Assembly (NCBI GenBank): GCA_903813345.2
Contig: CAIIXF020000011.1
Span: 3,932,571 to 3,996,570 of the forward strand
Origin: Owenia fusiformis
Taxonomy: Eukaryota > Annelida > Polychaeta > Sabellida > Oweniidae
Direction of reading: 5' to 3'
Length of the DNA: 64,000 bases
Made by a program: the position numbers and the translations under genes. Positions within the stretch are counted from its first letter, which is position 1; every line of letters starts with the position of its first letter. Below, in pieces: positions 23,701 to 33,712 of the stretch. Under the pieces are notes generated by a model. That model ran no database searches, had not been told where the DNA came from, and was given only the letters and a program-made list of their open reading frames with translations.

Positions 23701-26700
23701 TATCCATAAGGTGCCTTCACTGTATTGCATCCCCCAATTTCCTGTACAATCCGCTCTGGAGCAAACATAAATAATACATTCCAAATTATTCCCAATGCCA
23801 TGTGCTAAAAAGTTGCATTTAGGGTGTCTGGTTGAATTCAATTTTCCTATTTTAGATATAGATAAATCACACTTTAGTGTAACATAATTTTGACTCTAAA
23901 CATGGTAAAAAGTTGCATTTTAGGTGTAAAGTGATGGGTGGATTATCAATGACTTACGAGATACTCCAATTGACGTTATCATCATTTTATGAAGAATATA
24001 TACAAGTTAAAACCTCAGTCTGGAATGAACTGCAACTACGTGCCTCTTTGGTTCGAAAAACGAGACATATGTGGCATTAGTCCGAGCCTTGTTTGCTAAC
24101 TACCAGTTACTTACAAATTAAACATATAGTACAATTTACATATAGTAAATTGGCAAGAACTTTTAAAATACCTTGATTTCCTATGCTTCGGAACTACGGA
24201 GTAAGTAGTGAGGTTTCTGAGGGAATAAATTGACAAGAATTTTTAAAATGCCTTGATTTCCTATGCATTGGAACTACGGAGTGAGTAGTGAGGTTTCTGA
24301 GGGAATAAATTGACAAGAATTTTAAAAATACCTCGATCTCTTATGCTTCAGAACTACGGAGTGAGTATGCAGGTTTCTAAGATGTGGTGCATTGTCGAAT
24401 ATCGCACATGTAGTGTTTGTGTATTGCTTACTCTGGCATGTGAAACAGTGGGCACCTAATGAATAAGCAGAATGCCACATTGAATCCTGGATTGTGATGG
24501 AGGTAGCAGACATTATGGCTGTGTGCTTCAGAACACATTTAGTAATTATTCTAGCCTTCATAAACTAGTGATGTCACACTTAAACTCATTGGTGTTATTG
24601 TTATGGAAATGGTTGTAACTTTGGTGTAACTATTGAAAACTCTTATTAAGTCATGTAATGTTATTAATGTATTAACCTCAAATATTATTTAGACTAGGGA
24701 AATTTCTTACCTTCCGAGCATCGATCACCTGTTATTCCACGCAAACACAAACATTTATATTTCTCACCGAACAGACTTACGCATTTTCCCCCATAACAAG
24801 GATTGGATGCGCACGCATTTTCTGAAAAGATTTGACATAATCATTACAGGGTCGACTACATACCCACAAGTGAGTAAATACAAAGGCATAAGAAGATATA
24901 CCACAATGAGTTCCAACCAACCAATCTACTATTGAATGATGTCCTTCTCCTATTGCGTTGTAAAGTGGTAACAAATTTGGAGATAATTGTTCTTTTTAAA
25001 CTGAAACTAAAAATCATTTTAGATATTATTTCATCAATCTATTTTATGCTTAGTTTCGAATCTATATTGGTTGTTACAATATGAATGCACTCTAGTGCCA
25101 GAAATTGTCATTGGCTTATTAGGCATTTAAATGTATGCAAAGTATAATACTTTATACTACTTTCGGGCCACATGCAAGCACATTCGCAAGCACAAGCGCA
25201 TTTGAATGTATATAAAGTGTAATACTTACGGCTTTCGGGCCACATGCAAGCACATTCTTCTACGTCTGGGACATCTGAAAATAAATTAAAATTGAAATTA
25301 TGTTCATAAAGTGACTTGTGCACCTGATGATTAGTTTTCTTGGAGTATATATTGGTAAAAACATCCCTCGAACATGGTCATTCTAATAACGTTCGATTTA
25401 ATTAGAATAAGTTAAAAACATGAATGTGAATCAAGATTGACATTTCAATAAAAGGTATAATGTATCAGTATCATGGACAATAGGTGAATGAAAAGAAAGA
25501 AAAATATTTGTCTCCAGATGATTTGTTCATATCAACATCAGTTTTCTTAAAGGTGGAATGCAGAAAATATTCACACAATTGAACATATCAAACAACTGCA
25601 GCTGTATTATACATACTTTTTGTGGCTTGGTTGAATGGCTAGGACTCCCACGTTCCGATGTGTCTCATCATAAAGACGATAGAATGACAAGGATTTTGTC
25701 AAGTGGAGTTTATAATTTTTGTGCAAATTTTCTTCTCGGATCGAAATATTTTGTTTTAGTTCGATAAACTAACGATTGGTGGCGAATGGTCTAAAGGTAG
25801 GTCATGTGACACAAAACAACGATCGTGTGACACAGAGACAACGATTCATTCACCAGATGGCGCGGTTAAAAGCAGGTCAATTTTACGAAAAACGAAAACC
25901 ATTTAGCTCAGCTTTTGCTCTCGCAGACGAACAAAACTGAAATTTCTTTTGTCGATAACGAGGTCGGAGTAATTTTTTCAGGCTGCGGTATTTTGACAAA
26001 AGTAAGTTCAGGTCATATCCATTCTCCAGGGCGGGTTTGAGGCACCAACGATTTATTTTGAAGTTTTTCTCGGGGATTATACCCTATTTACCGCTATTCC
26101 ACCTTTAAATATAGCGAATGTATAATATTTGATGTGTTTATTTTTCTGCAAGATCGTCACACAATCTACCAGAAAAAGGGCTTTTATAAAACACTTGCTA
26201 GTGATTAAAATACAGTTACGTTGAAGACATGTGTACCTCTTTGGTTGAGCTGAACAGGTTTTCAGCTCAGTATATGCTGGGTTATATTATTTTGAAATCA
26301 GATCATATGAACGACACATACCTTCTGTACAAGTTTCTCCTTGCTTATTAGGGGGGCATATGCATTTTACCCCGTCGTTCCAAGGTATGGATATTCCCGT
26401 ATTACATGTTCCTATAAACAAAAATTAGTAAAATCCTTCATTGAACTGTTAGTTACTATAAACCCTTTCCTTTTAACATAATCAATTTTTCTGAATCTGA
26501 ACTTTATATTTCCTTTTTGATGTGTTACATTTAAGTCTTTTTTTAGCCACTAAATACATCTTAATAGATACTGTCAGTCTCAGATAGATAGTAGGGAGTT
26601 TAGCTTCATATATACGTATGACGAATCGCCAATATAAATGCATCGCTTAAATATTTTCCGTTCACGTTAAGTTTGTGAAAAACATTGCAAATTATTATTA

Positions 26701-29700
26701 GTTTCAAACCCCATAGAAATAATAAAAATGAAACGACCAGGAGCCCGACATGTGTAAAATATCGCCAGCCTGCCATAGGGACCTTGTTTGTAAACTTCTC
26801 TGCCCCTCTTTTATACATACAAATAACGTAAATCATTAATTTATACTTCTTGAAAAAACAATCTTCACATTTTCCAGATTTTGGCTCATTTCTTCCGATC
26901 ACGTTTGGATCTACCAAGTATCGAGACTCCGAATCAGGTGATCGAATGCACGCCAACTAAGTTCTGAGTAGTAGTTCACTTAAGCTCATCCCAATGATTA
27001 CAAATACTCAGTTCATTTATGTTCATCCATTAAGCTTAATGATGACAAATATTTACTTCATTAATTCTCATGCATTACGGATGACAAATACTCAGTTCAT
27101 TTATGTTCATCCATTAAGCTTAATGATGACAGATATTTACTTCATTAATTCTCATGCATTACGGATGACAAATACTCAGTTCATTTATGTTCAACCATTT
27201 AGGATGACATATATTTAGCACTGGCGGATGTGGGGGGGGGATTAAGGTCCCAAAAGGTTGGCCTTTTTGACAATTTTTAGCCTTGTAAGGCCTAGTTTTT
27301 TAATTTCAAGCCAAATTTTGAAGAAAATGGGCCTCAAAATTTCAAAATTTGGGCCCACTTTTGGGTTTTAGGGGCCAAAAACTATTTCCGCACAAGCGCT
27401 GAAGTTTTTTCTCTGGCCTGAAATTTGCCCCCCCCCCTTGTTGGTTCCGAGATCTGTCCCTGTTAAGTTCATTAATACTTATCCATTACTGATGACAAAT
27501 ATTTGGTTCATATACATGTATGCTTATCAATTAAGGATGACAAATACTTAGTTCGTTAATGTTCATCCATTGAGGATGATAGAAAATTTAGTTCTTTAAT
27601 ACTCATCAAATACGGATGACAAATATTTGGTTCATATACATGCATGCTTATTAATTAAAGATGACAAGTACTAAGTTTGTTTATGTTCATCCATTGAGGA
27701 TGACAGATATTTAGTTCAAAAGTTAGTACTAAAAAATTATCTTCACATTTTCCAGAGTTTGGCTCATTTCTTCGGTCACGTTTGGATCTCACAAGGTTCG
27801 AGTCTCCAAATCAGGTGATCGTAAGCACGCCAAAAAGGTTCTGGGTAGTAGTTCACTTAAGCTCATCCATTAATGATTACAAATACTCAATCCATTTATG
27901 TTCATCCATTAAGCTTAATGATGACAAATATTTACTTCATTAATTCGCATGCATTACGGATGACAAATACTCAGTTCATTTATGGTCATCCCTTAATGAT
28001 GACAGATATTTACTTCATTAATTCTAATGCATTACGGATGACAAATAATTGGTTCATTTATGTTCATCCATTGAGGATGACAGACATTAAGTTCATAAAA
28101 ACTCATCCATTACTGATGACAAATATTTGGTTCATATACATGTATGCTTATCGATTAAGGATGACAAATACTTAGTTCCTTTATGTCCATCCATTGAGGG
28201 TGAAATATATTTAGTTCATTAATACTCATCAATTACGGATGACACATATTCGGGTCATATAGATGCATGCTTGTCGATTAAGGATGACAAATACTTAGTT
28301 CCTTTATGTCCATCCATTGAGGGTGTCATATATTTAGTTCATTAATACTCATCAATTATGGATGTCTGACAAATATTTGGTTATCTAACATGTATGCTAA
28401 TCAATTAAGGATGACAAATAATTAGTTCGTTTATGTTCATCCATTAAGGGTGAAATATATTTAGGTCATTAATACTCATCAATTACGGATGACATATATT
28501 TGGTTCATATACATGTATGCTTATCAATTAAGGATGACAAATACTTAGTTATTTTATGTTCATCCATTGAGTTTGACATATATTTAGTTCATTAATGCTC
28601 ATCCATTACGGATGACAAATATTTGGTTCATATACATATATGGTTATCAATTAAGGATGACAAATACTTAGTTCGTTTATGTTCATCCATTGAGGATGGT
28701 AGATATTTAGTTCATTAATACTCATCAATTACGGATGATATATATATGGTTCATATACATGTATGCTTATCAATTAAGGATGACAAATACTTAGTTCGTT
28801 TATGTTCATCCATTGAAGATGACAGATATGGAGTTCATTAATACTCATTCATTAAGGATGACAAATATTTGGTTCATATACATGTATGCTTATCAATTAA
28901 GGATGACAAATACTTAGTTATTTTATGTTCATCCATTGAGTTTGACATATATTTAGTTCATTAATACTCATCAATTATGGATGTCTGACAAATATTTGGT
29001 TATCTAACATGTATGCTAATCAATTAAGGATGACAAATAATTAGTTCGTTTATGTTCATCCATTAAGGGTAAAATATATTTAGGTCATTAATACTCATCA
29101 ATTACGGATGACATATATTTGGTTCATATACATGTATGCTTATCAATTAAGGATGACAAATACTTAGTTATTTTATGTTCATCCATTGAGTTTGACATAT
29201 ATTTAGTTCATTAATGCTCATCCATTACGGATGACAAATATTTGGTTCATATACATATATGGTTATCAAATTAAGGATGAAAAATACTTAGTTCGTTTAT
29301 ATGTTCATCCATTGAGGATGGCAGATATTTAGTTCATTAATACTCATCAATTACGGATGATATATATATGGTTCATATACATGTATGCTTATCAATTAAG
29401 GATGACAAATACTTAGTTCCTTTATGTCCATCCATTGAGGGTGACATATATTTAGTTCATTAATACTCATCAATTATGGATGTCTGACAAATATTTTGTT
29501 ATCTAACATGTATGCTAATCAATCAAAGATAACAAATAATTAGTTCGTTTATGTTCATCCATTAAGGGTGAAATATATTTAGTTCATTAATACTCATCAA
29601 TTACGGATGACATATATTTGGTTCATATACATGTATGCTTATCAATTAAGGATGACAAATACTTAGTTATTTTATGTTCATCCATTGTGTTTGACATATA

Positions 29701-31586
29701 TTTAGTTCATTAATGCTCATCCATTACGGATGTCAAATATTTGGTTCATATACATATATGGTTATCAAATTACGTAAGGATGAAAAATACTTAGTTCGTT
29801 TATATGTTCATCCATTGAGGATGACAGATATTTAGTTAATTTTCATTTATACTGATCCATTACTGATGACAAATATTTGGTTAACATACATGTATGCTTG
29901 TCGATTAAGGATGACAAATTCTTAGTTCGTTTATGTTCATCCATTGAGGATGGCAGATATTTAGTTCATTAATGCTTATCCATTACGGATGTCAAATATT
30001 TGGTTTATATACATATATGGTTATCAATTAAGGATGACAAATACTTAGTTCGTTTATGTTCATCCATTGAGGATGGTAGATATTCAGTTCATTAATACTC
30101 ATCTATTACTGATGACAAATATTTGGTTCATATACATGTATGCTTGTCAATTAAGGATGACAAATACTTAATTCGTTTATGTTCATCCATTGAGGATGAC
30201 AGATATTTAGTTCACTAATACTAATCCATTACGGATGACAAATATTTGTTTCATATACATGCATGCTTATCAATTAAGGATGACAAAGACTTAATTGATG
30301 TTCATCTATTAAGGATGACAGATATTAAGTTTATTTATTATCATCCATTTAGGATGATAACCACTTACTTCATTTATGATCAGTCATTGCAGATGATAAA
30401 TAAACAGTTAATTTATATTCAGCCATTACAGATGATAACCACGAAGTTCATTTGTGCTCATCCATTGAGGATGATAACTACTTACTAGTTAATTAATGAT
30501 GATCGATTGAGAATGATAACTACTTAGTACATAAATGCTAATCCATTAAGGATGACAAATACTTAGTTCATTTATGGTCATCCATTGAGGATGATAACTA
30601 CTTAGTTCGTTTATAGTTCATTCTTAGTTCATTGAGGATGGCAAATACTTAGTTCATTTATGGTCATACATTAAGGATGATAAATACTTTATTCACATAT
30701 ACTCATCCATTAAGGATGAGAAATATTTAGTTCATTGATGGTCATCCATTTAGGATGATAAATACTTAATTCACTTATACCAATCCATATAAGGATAACA
30801 AAGTTCCTTTATACTAATCCATTAAGAATGATAACTACTTATTTCATTTATACTCATCCATTTAGGATGATATATATTACTTAGTTCATTTATGTTCATC
30901 CATTGAGGATGACAAATACTTATTTCATTTATGTTCATCCATTGAGGATGACAAATACTTATTTCATTTATTCTCATCAATTGATGATGACAAATACTTA
31001 GTTCCTTTATGCTAATCTATTAAGGATAATAACTAATGAGTTCATTTATGCTCATCCGTTAAGGATGAGTACAACATAGTTCATTTATGCTCATTCATTA
31101 AGGATGACAAATACTTAGTTCATTTATGGTCATACATTGAGGTTGATATTTCCTGTAACAGAAGAGTGTTTCAAAACTATAAGATCGAGACAGTTTGATG
31201 TCTATTTGCTGTAATAAAAGAGTGTTTCAAAACAATAAGATCGAGACAGTTTGATGTATATTTCCTGTAACAGAAGAGTGTTTGAAAACAATAAGATCTG
31301 GAAAGTTTGATGTCTATTTTCTGCAACAGAGGAGTGTTTGGAAATGAATAAAATTGGGTTGAATCGAGTAAGTCACACTTCTTTTACCATAGCAATCATT
31401 ATCTAATAACCATTATCATTTGCATAAATTTATGTTCTATAGATGTACCAAATATAAAGTAATAATTCCTTAACATGACAAAGTTAGAAATAAATAAACA
31501 GAACTTATTGACAATTATCACTTACCCGATACGCAATGCATTGCAACTGCAATTATTGTCGCTACATATATTATGAATGACATCAT
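11581..31586 (-). CDS. Secreted EGF / DUF3011-like modular protein, nine exons
   Basis: Minus-strand model, exons in transcript order: 31586-31526, 26411-26322, 25274-25230, 24821-24711, 23846-23658, 19729-19607, 12249-12127, 11989-11867, 11729-11581. Each internal exon has an AG acceptor, a GT donor and phase 1 at both ends. The sum is 1014 nt, 337 residues plus stop, with no frame break. The order is: signal peptide ([18 protein letters not shown]); an EGF-like half module ([13 protein letters not shown]); a short Cys linker; an EGF domain ([10 protein letters not shown]); a module with the WxxxGCRATF signature of DUF3011-like proteins; then four EGF domains starting DVNEC, the calcium-binding type. 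It is likely extracellular, in adhesion, matrix or lectin-like recognition; the ligand is unknown. Introns are full of transposons and satellite. Extra exons in the large introns are possible, and transcript evidence would settle the model. Confidence 0.72.
11867..11989 (-). CDS. EGF exon, third of the cbEGF set
   Basis: A 123-bp phase 1-1 exon encoding one calcium-binding EGF domain ([32 protein letters not shown]). The acceptor is TAG and the donor GTGATC. Exon and flanking intron form a tandem duplicate of the 12127-12249 unit, period 260 bp. Confidence 0.8.
12127..12249 (-). CDS. EGF exon, second of the cbEGF set
   Basis: A 123-bp phase 1-1 exon with a TAG acceptor and a GTGATC donor. 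It encodes [22 protein letters not shown] and LHDDGHNCT. All six cysteines are present, as are the Asp/Asn/Glu and Asn-aromatic residues of calcium-binding EGF domains. It is closest to the exon at 19607-19729. Confidence 0.82.
14533..14612 (+). repeat. tRNA-like sequence, probable SINE head
   Basis: The Pol III box A-like TGGTGTAGAGTGG (14541) and box B-like GGTTCAAATCC (14593) are spaced as in a tRNA. The acceptor ends do not pair well and the anticodon arm is abnormal, so this is a tRNA-derived SINE or tRNA pseudogene, not a working tRNA. It lies in the segment that interrupts the foldback arm. Confidence 0.5.
14637..14868. mobile_element. Small element with 21-bp inverted ends
   Basis: TATCAGAAACAAGTCAAATTC at 14637 is matched in reverse complement at 14848-14868. 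The interior (about 190 bp) has no ORF. It directly follows the tRNA-like sequence and may be part of the same insertion. Target duplication not resolved. Confidence 0.5.
16214..18962 (+). pseudogene. Tc1 transposase, broken and split
   Basis: Pieces in several frames match Tc1-family transposase in order: an N-terminal helix-turn-helix part ([21 protein letters not shown], 16214-16468), a middle part with [10 protein letters not shown] and the RPGER motif (16398-16766), and a part corresponding to the family's NPIENLWDEL region (here [13 protein letters not shown], 16872-17111). The C-terminal IAALIAARGGHTRY-type ending appears only after the nested element, as [10 protein letters not shown] followed by stop at about 18960. 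Frameshifts, a decayed DDE core and the insertion make it non-functional. Confidence 0.78.
17091..18835. mobile_element. Nested long-TIR element inside the Tc1 transposase
   Basis: The left arm (17091-17340) and right arm (18590-18835) are inverted copies: GGCACGTAAGATATGGCAAG near 17103 pairs with CTTGCCATATATTACGTGC near 18809, and the similarity extends through about 240 bp. The roughly 1.25-kb centre has no credible ORF. It separates the transposase region near the NPIENLW motif from the C-terminus, which dates it after the Tc1 insertion. Confidence 0.75.
19279..19556. repeat. Decayed CCAGATTTTCNCCCGATTTT repeat
   Basis: A loose array in which CCGATTTT, CCAGATTTTC and TCCTCCCGA recur about every 20-35 bp. 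Matching sequence (TAAATTCCGATTTCCTCCC) lies on the other side of the Tc1 element at about 15880, so the transposon inserted into this array. Confidence 0.6.
19607..19729 (-). CDS. EGF exon, first of the cbEGF set
   Basis: A 123-bp phase 1-1 exon with acceptor TTTAG and donor GTGAGA, the best donor of the set. It encodes [22 protein letters not shown] and DDGHNCT, a calcium-binding EGF domain with all six cysteines. Flanking introns match the tandem units at 11.7-12.5 kb, so this exon belongs to the same duplication series. Confidence 0.85.
19867..22266. mobile_element. 2.4-kb non-autonomous element with 310-bp TIRs
   Basis: The arms 19867-20172 and 21955-22266 are nearly identical inverted repeats. 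They start AAAGGGGGGCGAG and include ATAATCCATGGATTAACACC-like matching tracts. The 1.8-kb interior has no recognisable transposase. It holds a GTCACCAC...GTGGTGAC hairpin (about 21331-21351) followed by GTTGGTGTTT repeats. Such long, well-preserved arms suggest a fairly recent insertion. Confidence 0.8.
22270..23657. other. Intron stretch with unassigned plus-strand ORFs
   Basis: This lies inside the minus-strand EGF gene. On the plus strand there is a 42-codon ORF beginning at 23071 ([15 protein letters not shown]) and a 90-codon ORF at 23256-23528 ([15 protein letters not shown], ending in [10 protein letters not shown]). Their composition is more protein-like than most ORFs here, but no family was recognised and no splice pair links them. 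They could be a transposon scrap or an undescribed small gene. Confidence 0.3.
23658..23846 (-). CDS. DUF3011-like exon (GCRATF motif)
   Basis: A 189-bp phase 1-1 exon, acceptor AAAATAG and donor GTAACC, encoding 63 residues with six or more cysteines. The second half, [20 protein letters not shown] then RATF, matches the C-x-x-x-W/F-G ... W-x-x-x-GCRA-x-F pattern of DUF3011-like modules, which I know from secreted invertebrate proteins. Its function there is unknown; a carbohydrate-binding role is only a guess. Confidence 0.7.
24150..24390. repeat. 80-bp tandem repeat, three copies
   Basis: Three head-to-tail copies share CCTTGATTTCCTATGC (24171, 24251, 24331) and GAACTACGGAGTGAGTA. The third copy is more diverged at its end. 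It lies in an intron; no ORF is conserved across the units. Confidence 0.8.
24711..24821 (-). CDS. EGF-like exon (non-calcium type)
   Basis: A 111-bp phase 1-1 exon with acceptor TTTTCAG and donor GTAAGA. It encodes [15 protein letters not shown], then [16 protein letters not shown]: six cysteines in EGF spacing, ending CxxGxxGxxC. It lacks the DxNEC start of calcium-binding domains. Confidence 0.8.
25135..25290. repeat. 75-bp duplication of a small exon
   Basis: The 3' part of exon 25230-25274 with its downstream intron (CTTTCGGGCCACATGCAAGC) is repeated at about 25160-25183. The upstream copy in transcript order keeps the GTAAG donor; the other has lost it. This is probably a partial, non-functional duplicate. 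Confidence 0.6.
25230..25274 (-). CDS. Short linker exon, 45 bp
   Basis: A phase 1-1 exon, acceptor TTTTCAG and donor GTAAGT, reading [14 protein letters not shown]. Being only 15 codons, it rests on its splice sites, its conserved phase and its cysteines. It could be skipped without breaking the frame. Confidence 0.6.
25275..26321. other. Intron sequence
   Basis: No exon is supported on the minus strand here. The plus-strand ORF at 25558-25767 has no motif. Sequence around 25780-26080 is somewhat more G+C-rich but shows no clear repeat. Confidence 0.35.
26322..26411 (-). CDS. EGF-like half-module exon
   Basis: A 90-bp phase 1-1 exon, acceptor TTTATAG and donor GTATGT, encoding [20 protein letters not shown] and NKQGETCTE. 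Four cysteines in the C-terminal EGF pattern are visible (CxC, then GxxC). The missing N-terminal cysteines may come from the preceding exon or be absent. Confidence 0.7.
26595..26720. repeat. Relic of a GGAGTTTA-ended MITE
   Basis: It matches the better-preserved copy at 56195-56310: GGGAGTTTA, then TACGTATGACGAATCGCC, then TTAAATATTTTCCGTTCACG. Its right end is decayed. Confidence 0.5.
26862..27060. repeat. Direct duplicate, first copy (second at 27737-27950)
   Basis: About 200 bp, including TTCACATTTTCCAGA, GGCTCATTTCTTC and GTAGTAGTTCACTTAAGCTC, is repeated 875 bp downstream, just before the satellite restarts each time. This shows a segmental duplication that copied the array edge and its flank together. 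Confidence 0.75.
26990..31140. repeat. 4-kb satellite of hairpin units, 123-bp higher-order repeat
   Basis: The basic unit (about 39-45 bp) is TCATCC, ATTGA or ATTAA, GGATGA, then CAAATACTTAGTTCATTTATG. Every unit therefore carries a 17-bp hairpin. In the central part three variants repeat in fixed order (about 45, 39 and 39 bp), giving a 123-bp higher-order unit; one variant carries the palindromic ATACATGTAT. Toward the right end units become irregular monomers. A MITE interrupts it at 27219-27462. Short ORFs in it only follow the repeat period. It fills most of the first intron of the EGF gene. Confidence 0.92.
27219..27462. mobile_element. 244-bp MITE inside the satellite
   Basis: It begins CACTGGCGGATGTGGGGGGG and ends with an imperfect inverse, CCCCC ... 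GATCTGTCCCTG. It interrupts a satellite unit between ATATTTAG and TTAAGTTCATTAA. The G- and C-runs near opposite ends and the GGCGGATC-like tips fit a hAT-like MITE. A target duplication is not certain because the flank is itself repetitive. Confidence 0.65.
31144..31345. repeat. 56-bp tandem repeat, about 3.6 copies
   Basis: GAAGAGTGTTTCAAAAC and AAGATCGAGACAGTTTGATG recur every 56 bp. The array sits between the hairpin satellite and the first exon of the EGF gene. Confidence 0.8.
31526..31586 (-). CDS. First coding exon: signal peptide
   Basis: ATG at 31586 and donor GTAAGT at 31525-31520. It reads [20 protein letters not shown]: a hydrophobic stretch with small residues near the end, as in a secretory signal peptide. 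It ends in phase 1, matching the next exon. A possible AG acceptor (TTTTCAG) lies about 30 bp upstream, so a 5' untranslated exon may precede it. Confidence 0.62.
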
Positions 31587-31694
31587 AGTTTACTATGTTA
31601 TGAAAATAGCAAACCTGAAAATATAAAAAATGAACCTCGATTAGGATGAATATTGCCAGATGAAAGGGCCGCTGGTATTTAATGATCGGAGATA

Positions 31695-31704
31695 CGCATG
31701 CGCA
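31695..31704. promoter_or_regulatory. NRF1-like palindrome CGCATGCGCA
   Basis: CGCATGCGCA lies about 110 bp upstream of the first coding exon of the EGF gene. It resembles the NRF1 consensus of metazoan promoters. It is in the right place for a promoter element, but no TATA box or initiator confirms this. Confidence 0.35.
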
Positions 31705-31941
31705 CGATAGGAAAGCTGGATGTCGATTTTGTGCCACTGATACTGTATTGACCAACATAACACTTATACTGTATATAGTAGTATTATATATACTATTATC
31801 CCACGATTAATGTGTTATCTGTACAATAACAGCTATTGATATTTCTGATATTATTGAAAGCCGTGTGATATTTTCCAGAAAATCGTTTATCAAACTCAAA
31901 TGCGTGTTATATCGTTTATCTCACGCATATCCGTGTGATAC

Positions 31942-32330
31942 AGTCAAAACAGAAATGTTTGGGAGTACTTTGAATTTAAAAAATAAGCAATCAAATGACC
32001 ATATTGAAACAGTTTATGCAAAAATAGAAACATTTATATTTATCGTAACTTTTGTAAATTTCAGATAGTAATGTTTAATGTGCAGCAAAGCTGTGGCCTT
32101 TTGTAATTTAGGGAGTTTCAGCCATGTTAATTTTTCCGAAAATAACATGGCGGAGAAGTATCAAAATATAAGAAGACATAGATATGATAGCTAAATTACA
32201 AAACAAACTAAAAAATATAAAAGTTAGGATAAATATAAATGTTTCTATTTTTACATAAACTGTTTCAATATGGTCATGTGATTGCTTATTTTTTAAATTC
32301 AAAGTACTCCCAAACATTTCTGTTTTGACT
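31942..32330. mobile_element. MITE with 110-bp inverted ends
   Basis: AGTCAAAACAGAAATGTTTG at 31942 is matched in reverse at 32311-32330, and pairing continues for about 110 bp through the ATGACCATATTGAAACAGTT tract. The centre holds a second inverted pair (TTTTGTAATTTAG with CTAAATTACAAAA) and a GCCATGTTAAT ... ATAACATGGC stem. A related stem recurs at 35477-35510. Confidence 0.75.
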
Positions 32331-32668
32331 ATATCTCATTTGCATTTCGCGCCACAATATTGTTGGAAATTAGGTCAGATAATTTATTCTCTTTTGAGAA
32401 AATAGGTCCGTTAATTTATTCTCTTTAAGTTTCATTGGTGTATTGAATTACGATTGTGTATATAATTTGATTAGAAGGCTGCTAAATAACGATTGAAAAT
32501 GGTATTTATGACGAACTATATCATGTACAGAAAGTAGTGCATATTACTGCGCAGTGAGTAAAGTACAAATCAAAATGGCCGGTGCAAATTGGTCTGTCCT
32601 GGAAATTGGATCAGAACATCACAAGGTGATTGTGATCATGGGATAAACCCAATATCACATAATTTCTC

Positions 32669-32772
32669 GTGATATCATTTTATCGCCTCGTAGATATCAA
32701 ATATCAACACTCATTCGCTTCGCTCACTCGTGTTGACATTTGATATCAACTCTGCGATAAAAATGATATCAC
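32669..32772. repeat. 104-bp hairpin (GTGATATCATTTTATCGC)
   Basis: The arms GTGATATCATTTTATCGC and GATATCAAATATCAACAC are repeated in inverted order on the right. The loop is TCATTCGCTTCGCTCACTC. It is a compact palindromic repeat with no ORF. Confidence 0.75.
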
Positions 32773-33325
32773 TCAAAATGATATGATATTATGTATATAT
32801 TTTTTCACTCTGTTGGCTGAAATGACTGATGCTATATGTATTACCTAATTCCTGAACGAAAACAAGTTTTTGGCCGTCTTGGCAACATTTCAACCTGCAT
32901 TTCAATGACCTTTCAATTTCATTTTATAAACGTAAAACAACTTTTCGCGCAGCATGTTGATTACGGTCCAGTCAAATGTCTAGATATAACGATTTATTTG
33001 AAAATACATTTTTGGATATTGGGACTACATGTAGTAATCCATATTTGAAATGCGCTTGGCAAAGATTTTTCCTGAAATAAACATTAAAGTCGTGTAAGAT
33101 TACCCATTTTGACATACAGGAAACTGTTAGATTTTCCAAAATAACGACGATATTTTTACGTTTTACCGAATGAGAAAAGATCTGATTGCAAAGTGACCTG
33201 CAGATTATGTCAAATTTCAAAATCTCATAACTGTAAAAATAAAACTGTTTTGAAGTTTATAATTGAATAAACAAAATTAATGATAAGTAATTGCTAAATG
33301 AGTGTGCCGTTTGAAAAAACAAAAT

Positions 33326-33619
33326 ACAGTCTGTTTCACTGCTTCAAAGGCAAGCAGTTAAACCTAAAATTTAAGAAATCTAAATAATATTGTGCAATAA
33401 TTTAAAGAAAAATATATTTATATTGCACACGAATGACATTTGTATATTTGGGTTGCTTGTAAATTAGCTCATAAAGTCTGTAACCTCTTATATTTTGATG
33501 CTCCTCTACCATGTTAATTCTCAAAAAAGTATTTTTCTATATAATATGGCACAATGGTCTCTAGATTTCTTATTTTTTAGGTTCAACTGCTTGCCTTTGA
33601 AGCAGTGTAAACAGACTGT
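33326..33619. mobile_element. 294-bp MITE related to the 2-kb element at 35294
   Basis: It begins ACAGTCTGTTTCACTGCTTC and ends with the inverse (GAAGCAGTGTAAACAGACTGT). The arms are about 90 bp. The TTTCACTGCTTC tip and the ATTGTGCAAT and GAATGACATTTGTATATT interior tracts match the 35294-37366 element, so both belong to one family. Confidence 0.72.
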
Positions 33620-33712
33620 AGATGGAGTTCAACAAAGTTGGGACACACGCCTCGCAATACACAATGACAAAATGATTCCTTTTGAGTATTGATTCCAACT
33701 TGACTCTATTAA

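Noticed and set aside
26606-26956. 116-residue minus-strand ORF with a hydrophobic segment
   Set aside because: It spans a MITE relic and a duplicated satellite flank; the duplicate at 27737 has a stop and frame differences. Not a gene on present evidence.
26990-31140. Repetitive protein genes (ORFs at 26994, 27873 and 30246 with FIYVHPL and MTNTQ repeats)
   Set aside because: The peptide repeats follow the 39-45-bp satellite period, the frames open and close as the period drifts, and no start context or splice site is conserved.
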